Assembly: GCA_037968835.1 (NCBI GenBank)
Contig: JBBKWG010000231.1
Location: 1 to 5,137, forward strand
DNA: 5,137 bases
Source: JBBKWG01 sp037968835
GTDB lineage: Bacteria > Pseudomonadota > Alphaproteobacteria > Rhodobacterales > Rhodobacteraceae
Direction of reading: 5' to 3'
In this document: positions 1-5,137 of the stretch, in pieces
Position numbering within the stretch: position 1 is the stretch's first letter
Layout of the letters: the number at the start of each line of letters is the position of its first letter
Program-made: the position numbers and the translations under genes
Notes under the pieces: generated by a model
Databases searched by the model: none
What the model was told of the DNA's origin: nothing
The model's input: the letters and a program-made list of their open reading frames with translations, nothing else

Positions 1-906
1 AATGCGACGCACTTCGAAATCACCAAGTCGTTTCTTGAAGGCGGTTTCCACGTGCTTTGCGAGAAGCCGATGACGATGACCGTCGAGGAAGGCGAGGCGA
101 TAGTCGCGATCAGCCGCGCGACGAGGCGGATATGCGCGGTCAACTACGGCTACACCGGGTATTCGCTGGTGCGACACATGCGGGCGATGATTGCGCGCGG
201 CGATCTTGGAGAGGTGCGCGTGGTGGTGGCCGAATTCGCCCACGGCCACCACGCGAACGCAGCCGAGGCGGACAATCCGCGGATTCGGTGGCGCTACGAT
301 CCCGCGCAGATGGGGGTTTCGGCGCAGTTTGCCGATTGCGGAATCCACGCGTTGCACATGGCCAGCTTCGTCACCGGTCAGGAAGTGTCGTCGCTGTCGG
401 CGGATTTCGTATCAACGATCCCGAGCCGCGCGTTGGAAGATGACGCGATGGTCAATTTCCGTATGACCGGCGGCGCGGTCGGGCGTCTCTGGACTTCGGC
501 AATCGCGGTGGGTCGCATGCACGGGCTGACGCTTCAGGTCTTTGGTGAGAACGGCGGATTGCGCTGGTCGCAAGAGCAGCCAAACCAGCTTTACTGGACC
601 CCGACGGGTGGCAGGGTCCAGATCATCGAGCGTGGAGAGGGAGGACTTTCACCGGAAGCCGACCGCACATCGCGGGTCACGATCGGTCACGCCGAAGGAA
701 TGCCGCTGGCTTTCGCGAACATTTATGCCGATCTGGCGGTGGCAATCAATTCGCGGAAATCAGGGACGCCGATGGACCCCGCCGCCGATCTATACCCCCG
801 CGCAGAAGACGGCCTGCGGTCCATGGCGGCAGTGCATCAGGCTGTGGAATCCGCTCGAAATGGCGGGGCTTGGGTGGACGCGATCCCGGCGCTTCTCAGG
901 GAATAG
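1..906 (+). CDS. Gfo/Idh/MocA-family oxidoreductase, C-terminal part (5' end outside window)
   Basis: The reading frame is open from base 1 to the TAG at 904-906, giving 301 visible residues. An internal GTG at 52 could be mistaken for a start, but the homologous frame runs through it to the left edge. The family's EKP motif (CEKPM) sits at visible residues 20-24, at the end of the NAD(P)-binding Rossmann half. The catalytic-type pattern D-C-G-I-H (Asp112, His116) lies in the C-terminal alpha/beta substrate domain. The family is usually about 340-390 residues, so roughly 80 N-terminal residues, including the glycine-rich nucleotide loop, are missing. Members oxidise or reduce sugars, inositols and related polyols in the cytoplasm with NAD(P). 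The exact substrate cannot be read here. The facing LacI/sugar-binding-protein unit suggests a sugar or polyol such as an inositol derivative, which is inference. It is probably the distal gene of an operon coming from the left. Confidence 0.9.
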   Translation, partial: NATHFEITKSFLEGGFHVLCEKPMTMTVEEGEAIVAISRATRRICAVNYGYTGYSLVRHMRAMIARGDLGEVRVVVAEFAHGHHANAAEADNPRIRWRYDPAQMGVSAQFADCGIHALHMASFVTGQEVSSLSADFVSTIPSRALEDDAMVNFRMTGGAVGRLWTSAIAVGRMHGLTLQVFGENGGLRWSQEQPNQLYWTPTGGRVQIIERGEGGLSPEADRTSRVTIGHAEGMPLAFANIYADLAVAINSRKSGTPMDPAADLYPRAEDGLRSMAAVHQAVESARNGGAWVDAIPALLRE

Positions 907-1906
907 GTGGAGCGAGAGGTCGCAGCGTTCCACGTTCCATCACCTCGCACGCGAACAGGCGCGCTTCGGGTAGCCGGTCGGGGTCGTCGAGCATGGCCGT
1001 CACCATTTCGATGGACGATTCGATGATCTGACTGATCGGGTTGCGAATGGTCGTCAGGTCGATGTTTTCCCAGGCCGACATCTCCATGTCGTTCAGCCCG
1101 AGGATTCCGATATCGCCGGGCACTCGAAGGCCCTTGGTCTGGATCGCCGAAAGCGCCCCGATGGACAGAACGTCGTCGCCGCAGAAATACGCCTCGGCCG
1201 GGCGCGATTCGAGCAAGCGAAGCATCTCGGCGCGCCCCGCATCGAAGGAATAGGCCGCGGCGAAGGACGTGGTGAGGGTGACGTCGCGAAGGGGTTTCAG
1301 GCCAAGCGCGAACCCTTTCAGCCGGTCTTGTGTAGAGGTGGCATTTTGCGGCCCGCCCAGAAACGCGATCCGCTTGTATCCACGCGCGACAAGGGTGCGC
1401 GCGGCCAGCTTTCCGGCTTCGATGTTGTCGATCCCGACGATGTTCACTTTCGGGCTGCCGGTGTGCCTCCCGAACGAGTGAACCACCGGCACGCCCGCGA
1501 TCCGGAACGCCTCGGCAAAACTGAGCGGCAAGGTGGAGGAAGCGACGATCACGCCATCGACCGAATACTGCCGCAGCATCCGGACCGAATTTTCGGGATC
1601 GGTTTCGTCGGACAGGTTGACCAGAAGCGGTCGCAACCCCCGGTTCTGGAGACCGCGTGTAAACAGGTCGAACACTTCAAGAAATATCGGGTTGTGGAAG
1701 TTGTTGGAGATCAATCCGATCAGCTTGGTGCGCCCGGTCGTCAGTGACGAGGCCAGCGCATTCGGGCTATAGCCCAGATGCACGGCTGCCTTTTCGACTT
1801 TGCGCCGGGTCTTTTCGGAAACCGACGCGCCCTCGGTGAAGGTGCGCGAGACGGCGGAACGCGAAACGCCGGCCAACTCGGCCACGTCCTTCAACGTGAC
1901 GGCCAT
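896..1906 (-). CDS. LacI-family transcriptional repressor
   Basis: This 336-residue protein has the standard LacI/GalR length and layout. The N-terminal helix-turn-helix spans residues 4-23 (TLKDVAELAGVSRSAVSR). The hinge helix follows at 49-55 (NALASSL) with Leu55, the residue that in this family intercalates at the central CpG of the operator. A periplasmic-binding-protein-like effector domain fills residues 60-330, with typical stretches VDGVIVASS, GIDNIEAG, RIAFLGGP and DIGILGLNDMEMSAWE. Position 18 is Ala where LacI proteins usually have Thr, followed by FTEGASVS, a pattern seen in a subset of the family. The ATG at 1904-1906 is preceded by GGGAG at 1914-1918, 7 nt away. It lies downstream of, and co-directional with, the sugar-binding-protein gene (92-bp gap), so it may be co-transcribed with it. 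Inference: it represses that gene through the palindrome at 3060-3079, relieved by the imported sugar or a metabolite. Its last 11 bp overlap the oncoming oxidoreductase gene. Confidence 0.95.
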   Translation of the reverse strand: MAVTLKDVAELAGVSRSAVSRTFTEGASVSEKTRRKVEKAAVHLGYSPNALASSLTTGRTKLIGLISNNFHNPIFLEVFDLFTRGLQNRGLRPLLVNLSDETDPENSVRMLRQYSVDGVIVASSTLPLSFAEAFRIAGVPVVHSFGRHTGSPKVNIVGIDNIEAGKLAARTLVARGYKRIAFLGGPQNATSTQDRLKGFALGLKPLRDVTLTTSFAAAYSFDAGRAEMLRLLESRPAEAYFCGDDVLSIGALSAIQTKGLRVPGDIGILGLNDMEMSAWENIDLTTIRNPISQIIESSIEMVTAMLDDPDRLPEARLFACEVMERGTLRPLAPPIP

Positions 1907-1958
1907 CTAGCTACTCCCAAATTTCGACGCGCGTGTCGCCAGAAGCGGCAACTGGTCT

Positions 1959-1982
1959 GCGCGGCGCCTATAAGCGCCGCGC
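1959..1982 (-). terminator. GC-rich stem-loop between binding-protein gene and lacI-type gene
   Basis: A perfect 9-bp inverted repeat (GCGCGGCGC / GCGCCGCGC) with a 6-nt loop lies 16 nt past the stop codon of the binding-protein gene. On the transcribed strand no T-run follows, so it is not a classical intrinsic terminator. It may be a weak attenuator that lowers regulator expression relative to the binding protein, or a 3' mRNA-stabilising hairpin. The loop reads TTATAG on the minus strand, which resembles a -10 box, so part of a regulator promoter is an alternative. The repeat is clear; the role is inferred. Confidence 0.45.
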
Positions 1983-1998
1983 TGAACTTTGCGACCGA

Positions 1999-2943
1999 TC
2001 AGTTACGCGACAGGAAATCGGCAACGTTGTCCGGCGTGACCAGAAGGAACGGGATGTAGACCTTTTGATCGACATCCTCGCCTTTGGCCAACGCCAGCGC
2101 CGCGTCAAGCGAGCCCGAACCCTGACCGTGTGCATCCTGGAAAACGGTCACGTCCAACTCGCCGCTTTGCATCGACAAAAGCGCGTCCTGCGTTGCGTCG
2201 ACGCCAGTGACGATGACATCGTCCATCGAAACGCCCGAAGCCTTTAGCGCCTGAAGGGCACCAATCGCCATCTCGTCGTTGTTGGCGAAGATGACATCGA
2301 ACTCTTCTCCGGACGACAGCCAGTTGGTCATCAGGTCCTGCGCCTTGTCGCGCGACCATTCAGCCGTCTGCTTGTCGATCAGGGTGATGAAGTTGCACAT
2401 GTCCATGCCGATGACGTCCTCGACGTCCTTGGAGCGCTGGACCGCCGCCTGGTTGGAAAGCTGACCCATCAGCATGTAGCCGCGCGCGCCTGCTGCCTTG
2501 CCTTTGGCACGAAGCATCTTGCAGGCCTCAAACGCGGCAAGCGTGCCGGATTCGATTTCGTTGGATGCCACGAACGCCTGATTGTCCGGCAGGTTATCGA
2601 CGTTGACCGGCTGACGGTTGACGTAGACCAGCGGCACGCCAGCGGCTTCGGCAGCAGCCGACATCGCTTCGGTGGCCGACGTGTCGACCGCGTTCACGAT
2701 GATCGCGTCCACGCCCGAGGCGATGAAGTTGTTGATCTGGTCAAGCTGCTTGGCAACGTCGTCGGTTGCGTCTTCGATCTGAACATCGACGCCGTCCATG
2801 CCGTTTGCCAGCTCTTCGATGCCGTTGCGCAGAACGGTCAGGAAGTTGTCGTCAAAGCGCGCCATCGATACGCCGACGACTTCGGCCATTGCCGAGGTTC
2901 CCAACAGGGCCGCGAGACTGGATGCAAGTATGATTTTCTTCAT
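1999..2943 (-). CDS. Sugar ABC transporter periplasmic substrate-binding protein, rhizopine/inositol-binding-like
   Basis: The protein has 314 residues. A Sec signal peptide (residues 1-20) has Lys-Lys, a hydrophobic core and an A-M-A cleavage site before Glu21. The mature part is a type I periplasmic binding fold of the ribose-binding (RbsB/Peripla_BP_4) class. Segments resembling ligand-contact regions are SMARFDDNF (26-34), YVNRQP (107-112), NNDEMAIGA (221-229), GVDATQDAL (247-255) and VFQDAHGQG (267-275). These resemble proteins annotated as rhizopine- or inositol-binding (MocB/IbpA type), recalled from memory rather than searched. Cys141 and Cys183 could form a disulfide in the periplasm. 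The ATG at 2941-2943 has a strong Shine-Dalgarno (GGAGGA, 2948-2953) 4 nt upstream. It would deliver a sugar or cyclitol to a membrane permease/ATPase, but neither gene is in the window: a LacI-type gene follows directly. The leader carries a LacI-type palindrome, suggesting substrate-induced expression. Confidence 0.93.
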   Translation of the reverse strand: MKKIILASSLAALLGTSAMAEVVGVSMARFDDNFLTVLRNGIEELANGMDGVDVQIEDATDDVAKQLDQINNFIASGVDAIIVNAVDTSATEAMSAAAEAAGVPLVYVNRQPVNVDNLPDNQAFVASNEIESGTLAAFEACKMLRAKGKAAGARGYMLMGQLSNQAAVQRSKDVEDVIGMDMCNFITLIDKQTAEWSRDKAQDLMTNWLSSGEEFDVIFANNDEMAIGALQALKASGVSMDDVIVTGVDATQDALLSMQSGELDVTVFQDAHGQGSGSLDAALALAKGEDVDQKVYIPFLLVTPDNVADFLSRN

Positions 2944-2964
2944 GATTTCCTCCCTTGAATAGTG

Positions 2965-2990
2965 CCCGGCGCACCGTTGTTCTTGCCGGG
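2965..2990 (-). repeat. Inverted repeat in the leader of the binding-protein gene
   Basis: CCCGGC (2965-2970) and GCCGGG (2985-2990) form a 6-bp GC-only stem with a 14-nt loop, about 11 nt upstream of the ribosome binding site. It would form in the mRNA leader and could affect stability or translation start, or act as a processing stop. It is short enough to be chance in GC-rich DNA. Confidence 0.3.
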
Positions 2991-3039
2991 ATCTCTAACC
3001 GGGCCTGTAACTTATCCCGTCCATGGCCCGTATCGTCTC

Positions 3040-3067
3040 ACTGTAGACTGAAGGCGCAATTCTGCAA
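3040..3067 (-). promoter_or_regulatory. Possible promoter of the binding-protein gene
   Basis: On the minus strand TTGCAG (3062-3067) and TACAGT (3040-3045) are separated by 16 bp and give a weak sigma-70-like pair. TACAGT matches four of six consensus -10 bases and TTGCAG three of six -35 bases. The -35 half lies inside the LacI-type palindrome, the usual arrangement for repression by blocking RNA polymerase. The leader would be about 90 nt. The match is weak and the placement partly rests on the operator. Confidence 0.3.
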
Positions 3068-3079
3068 CCGGTTGCAGAA
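3060..3079. promoter_or_regulatory. LacI-family operator (perfect 20-bp palindrome)
   Basis: TTCTGCAACCGGTTGCAGAA is a perfect 20-bp palindrome centred on CpG. Its core TGCAACCGGTTGCA fits the LacI/GalR-family operator pattern TGNAANCGNTTNCA exactly. It lies 116 bp upstream of the binding-protein ATG in the intergenic region after the aminotransferase gene, and is flanked by an A/T-rich run (3078-3083). The nearest LacI-type gene is the second gene downstream, so local repression by that protein is the simplest reading. The regulator-operator pairing is inference; the palindrome and its fit are seen directly. Confidence 0.8.
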
Positions 3080-3099
3080 AAAATCGCACTCGGGAACGG

Positions 3100-3114
3100 C
3101 CCCGCCCGGCGGGG
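3100..3114 (-). terminator. Possible terminator hairpin after the aminotransferase gene
   Basis: CCCCGC (3100-3105) pairs with GCGGGG (3109-3114) across a 3-nt loop, 39 nt past the aminotransferase stop codon. A run of six T on the transcribed strand (3078-3083) follows only after about 16 nt, too far for a textbook intrinsic terminator. The position between an upstream gene and a downstream operator/promoter suits transcript termination, but the structure is not canonical. Confidence 0.35.
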
Positions 3115-3153
3115 ACAGTCGAAGCTATAGAAATGGGGTCCGGACGGGCCGCG

Positions 3154-4527
3154 CTATGTGGCCAATGCCGATTTGATTGCATCCGCCGTCACCGCCACGA
3201 TCTTGTCCGCTTCCTCGCGACTCAGACACAGCGGAGGCGCAAATCCGATGGTATCGGATTGCGGCATCGCCCGCGCGATCACGCCCGCTGCGGACATTGC
3301 AGCCACGACTTTCGGCGCAGTTTTCAGCGACGGATCAAAGGCGCGACGCGTCTCGCGGTCTTCGACAAGTTCGACCGCGCACAGCATTCCAATGCCACGA
3401 ACATCCCCGACGTTTACGTGACCGCCAACCGCATTCGCCATTTCCGTGCTCAGATATTCACCGACGACTTTGGCGTTTTCGACCAGTCCCAGAGAATCGA
3501 CCAGCTTGAGGTTGGCGACGCCTGCCGCCGCACCGATGGGATGCGCCGAATAGGTCCAGCCGTGGCCGATCGGCCCGAATTCGTCGGTGCCATCGACCAG
3601 AACGCCCCAGACCTTGTCCGAGACGACCGAACCCGAGAGCGGCGCATAGGCCGAGGTAAGGCCCTTTGCGCTCGTGATGATGTCGGGCGAAATACCGCAG
3701 CGTTCCGAACCCATCATCATTCCCAAACGGCCAAAGCCGGTCACGACCTCGTCCACGATCAGAAGAATGTCGTGCTTGCGCAGAACCTTCTGGATCGCGG
3801 CCCAATACCCTTCCGGCGGTGGAACGATGCCCCCGGTTCCCAGCACCGGTTCGCCGATGAAGGCCGCGATGGTATCGGCACCCTCGCGGGCAATCAGCGC
3901 TTCAAGGTCAGCCACGCATTGCGAAACGAAATCCGCCTCGCTCTGATCGGTATCTGCGCGGCGGTAGTAATAGGGCGCTGTGGTGTGAAGTACCTGGCTC
4001 AGCGGCAGGTCGAACTTCTTGTGGAACAGATCGAGGCCGGTCAGCGAACCGCTCATAAGACCCGAGCCGTGATACCCGCGCCAGCGCGCGATGATCTTCT
4101 TTTTCTCCGGACGGCCCAAAACGTTGTTGTAATACCAGACGAGCTTGATGTTGGTTTCGTTCGCATCCGAGCCGGACATTCCGAAATAGACGTGGTTCAG
4201 CCCTTCGGGCGCCCGCTCTGCCACCATCCGCGCCAGTGTGATCGACGCTTCGGTGCCGTGCCCGGCATAGGAATGGTAATAAGCCAGCTCGCGCGCCTGC
4301 TCTGCAATCGCCTCGGCGATCTCCTGGCGGCCATAACCGACGTTCACGCAATAAAGCCCCGCGAACGCGTCCAGAAAGCGATTGCCCTCGCGGTCGGTGA
4401 TGTGAACGCCCTCGGCCCCGGTGATAATGCGGTTCGAGACCTCGCGTCGTGAAAACTGGCCAAGATGCGTCGAGGGGTGAAAGAAGTGATCGTGATCCCA
4501 TTTCGTCAGAGCGTCGTTCGTCAGCAT
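3154..4527 (-). CDS. Class III PLP-dependent aminotransferase (omega-aminotransferase type; possibly diaminobutyrate/ectoine catabolism)
   Basis: The protein has 457 residues, normal for class III (fold type I) aminotransferases. Visible landmarks are SGSDANET (118-125, PLP phosphate binding), YHG (152-154, stacking on the cofactor), GEP (225-227), the DEVVTGFGR segment with Asp259 that pairs with the pyridine nitrogen, SAKGL with Lys288 as the Schiff-base lysine, and TYSAHP (325-330). No key residue is missing. The start is the ATG at 4525-4527, which has AGGGA at 4535-4539. The frame stays open upstream to another ATG at 4627-4629, but those 34 residues do not look like the family and would cross the regulatory region. 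It transfers an amino group to a keto acid such as pyruvate or 2-oxoglutarate; the donor cannot be read from sequence. It is divergent from an ectoine-hydrolase gene, and ectoine breakdown needs a diaminobutyrate aminotransferase (DoeD/Atf role), so that role is plausible. Beta-alanine, taurine or another omega-amine are alternatives. Confidence 0.92.
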   Translation of the reverse strand: MLTNDALTKWDHDHFFHPSTHLGQFSRREVSNRIITGAEGVHITDREGNRFLDAFAGLYCVNVGYGRQEIAEAIAEQARELAYYHSYAGHGTEASITLARMVAERAPEGLNHVYFGMSGSDANETNIKLVWYYNNVLGRPEKKKIIARWRGYHGSGLMSGSLTGLDLFHKKFDLPLSQVLHTTAPYYYRRADTDQSEADFVSQCVADLEALIAREGADTIAAFIGEPVLGTGGIVPPPEGYWAAIQKVLRKHDILLIVDEVVTGFGRLGMMMGSERCGISPDIITSAKGLTSAYAPLSGSVVSDKVWGVLVDGTDEFGPIGHGWTYSAHPIGAAAGVANLKLVDSLGLVENAKVVGEYLSTEMANAVGGHVNVGDVRGIGMLCAVELVEDRETRRAFDPSLKTAPKVVAAMSAAGVIARAMPQSDTIGFAPPLCLSREEADKIVAVTADAIKSALAT

Positions 4528-4534
4528 ATTATTT

Positions 4535-4539
4535 TCCCT
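4535..4539 (-). promoter_or_regulatory. Ribosome binding site deciding the aminotransferase start
   Basis: AGGGA on the minus strand lies 7 nt before the ATG at 4525-4527. It supports this start over the in-frame ATG 102 bp further upstream. Confidence 0.65.
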
Positions 4540-4614
4540 GTCTTCGAAGCGTCGGGCGCACCCGGTCGCATCAGACGTATTTGACTTCGGCGAAACGTTC
4601 CAGCCCATGCCCAC

Positions 4615-4639
4615 GCTTGCAACGTGCATTCGTGCAAGC
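4615..4639. promoter_or_regulatory. Interrupted inverted repeat, candidate regulator-binding site
   Basis: GCTTGCA (4615-4621) and TGCAAGC (4633-4639) form perfect 7-bp arms around an 11-bp spacer. Inside, GTGCA occurs twice in direct orientation (4624-4628 and 4632-4636), 8 bp apart. It sits near the middle of the divergent promoter region, 76 bp from the rightward ATG and 87 bp from the leftward ATG. Ectoine-catabolic genes in related bacteria are known to be controlled by EnuR (MocR/GntR type, PLP-binding) and by an AsnC/Lrp-type protein (DoeX/AsnC). This repeat could be a site for either, but I do not know their exact motifs well enough to match it. Confidence 0.5.
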
Positions 4640-4698
4640 TTGGTGACATTGTTTATCGAAAAGATCGGCGGAATCGCGGCTGCCGGTCAAAACATCAC

Positions 4699-4705
4699 GG
4701 GAGGA
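4699..4705 (+). promoter_or_regulatory. Ribosome binding site of the ectoine-hydrolase gene
   Basis: GGGAGGA precedes the ATG at 4716 by 10 nt. It is strong and slightly far, and it fixes the start of a frame that has no stop before the window ends. Confidence 0.7.
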
Positions 4706-4715
4706 CCGACGCGCA

Positions 4716-5137
4716 ATGACGACGTTCGAGGCAAATTTCACGACAGGTGAATATCAACGCAGGATCGACAAGACGCGTAAGTCCATGGCCAAAAGGAACC
4801 TCGACGCGATTGTCGTTTCGGACCCGTCGAACATGTCGTGGCTTTCAGGCTATGACGGATGGTCGTTCTACGTGCATCAGGCCGTGATCCTCACCCAGGA
4901 TGGCCAACCGACCTGGTGGGGCCGTGGCATGGATGCGTATGGAGCGCGGCGCACCGTGTTCATGGAGGATGACCGCATCCATGGCTACGACGATACCTTT
5001 GTTCAGAACCCCGATAAACACCCGATGTCGGAACTTGGCCGGCTACTTGCCGATCTGGGCCTTTCGGGATCGCGCGTCGGGGTCGAGATGGACAATTATT
5101 ACTATTCGGCAGCCGCGCATCGCGAATTGACGAAGTC
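4716..5137 (+). CDS. doeA: Ectoine hydrolase (M24 peptidase family), N-terminal part, runs off the right edge
   Basis: The frame is open from the ATG at 4716 to the last base, giving 140 residues of a family usually near 390-400. The visible part is the creatinase/prolidase N-terminal domain. Distinctive segments are DPSNMSWLSGYDGWSFYVHQ (36-55), GRGMDAYGARRT (70-81) and VGVEMDNYYYSAAAH (120-134). From memory these closely match DoeA/EutD ectoine hydrolases rather than ordinary Xaa-Pro peptidases. The pita-bread catalytic half, where M24 active-site residues lie, is outside the window. DoeA opens the pyrimidine ring of ectoine in the cytoplasm to yield N-acetyl-2,4-diaminobutyrate. DoeB-type deacetylation, transamination and semialdehyde oxidation then lead to aspartate. 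Further ectoine genes are expected to the right. The divergent aminotransferase fits the transamination step. A generic M24 peptidase remains possible until the rest is seen. Confidence 0.85.
   Translation, partial: MTTFEANFTTGEYQRRIDKTRKSMAKRNLDAIVVSDPSNMSWLSGYDGWSFYVHQAVILTQDGQPTWWGRGMDAYGARRTVFMEDDRIHGYDDTFVQNPDKHPMSELGRLLADLGLSGSRVGVEMDNYYYSAAAHRELTK

Larger units (their letters stand above)
4528..4715. promoter_or_regulatory. Divergent intergenic region controlling aminotransferase and ectoine-hydrolase genes
   Basis: These 188 bp separate two start codons facing away from each other, so both promoters must lie here or in the first codons. I find no convincing -35/-10 pair for either gene. 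A possible weak rightward pair is TTCGTG (4629-4634) with TTTATC (4652-4657). The clearest signal is the inverted repeat at 4615-4639. Shared placement suggests that one regulator could control both genes. Confidence 0.55.

Noticed and set aside
926..939. Tandem heptamer CGTTCCA repeated twice.
   Set aside because: Two copies only, within the coding end of the LacI-type gene where it encodes ordinary residues; likely chance.
1328..1747. A 139-codon + strand frame inside the LacI-type gene.
   Set aside because: It is an antisense shadow of a clear regulator gene, with low-complexity composition and no recognisable family.
3137..3146. Short palindrome GTCCGGAC just after the aminotransferase stop codon.
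   Set aside because: Only 8 bp with no loop, and no supporting context; expected by chance in this base composition.
3133..4452. A 439-codon open frame on the + strand opposite the aminotransferase gene.
   Set aside because: It is fully antisense to a gene with intact family motifs, its translation is rich in Arg and His with no recognisable domain, and long antisense frames are expected in GC-rich DNA.
4528..4629. A 34-residue N-terminal extension of the aminotransferase starting at the ATG at 4627-4629.
   Set aside because: The start would lie inside the inverted repeat, the extension does not resemble the family, and a good ribosome binding site precedes the ATG at 4525-4527.
4900..5130. 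A 76-codon + strand frame beginning at 4900.
   Set aside because: It overlaps the ectoine-hydrolase gene in another frame; the hydrolase frame has the family motifs and a ribosome binding site.

Overview
The window is GC-rich, densely coded chromosomal DNA. Its protein types (a Gfo/Idh/MocA dehydrogenase, a LacI regulator with a rhizopine/inositol-like sugar-binding protein, a class III aminotransferase and an ectoine hydrolase) suggest an alphaproteobacterium, most likely of the Rhodobacteraceae/Roseobacter type. This assignment comes from protein resemblance and base composition, not from a marker gene. I see no rRNA, tRNA, CRISPR array or insertion sequence.

Layout, left to right: (1) 1-906 (+), the C-terminal 301 residues of a Gfo/Idh/MocA-family oxidoreductase whose start lies outside the window. 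(2) 896-1906 (-), a LacI-family repressor whose 3' end overlaps the oxidoreductase by 11 bp, tail to tail. (3) 1999-2943 (-), a periplasmic sugar-binding protein of an ABC importer. Its leader carries a perfect 20-bp palindrome with the LacI-family operator pattern (3060-3079). (4) 3154-4527 (-), a class III PLP-dependent aminotransferase. (5) 4716-5137 (+), the N-terminal 140 residues of an M24-family protein that closely resembles ectoine hydrolase (DoeA/EutD), running off the right edge. No gene-free stretch exceeds about 210 bp.

Two functional modules meet here. On the left, the binding protein and LacI regulator look like a small self-contained sugar/polyol uptake unit. The regulator probably binds the palindrome in front of the binding-protein gene. 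The oxidoreductase that converges on it could be an enzyme for the same kind of substrate. No permease or ATPase gene is visible. On the right, the aminotransferase and ectoine hydrolase are transcribed divergently from a 188-bp region holding a 25-bp interrupted inverted repeat (4615-4639). Ectoine hydrolase opens the ectoine ring, and later steps of that pathway need a diaminobutyrate aminotransferase, so the aminotransferase may serve the same pathway.

I do not see an obviously new system. The most useful leads are the LacI operator and the unassigned inverted repeat between the divergent ectoine-type genes.
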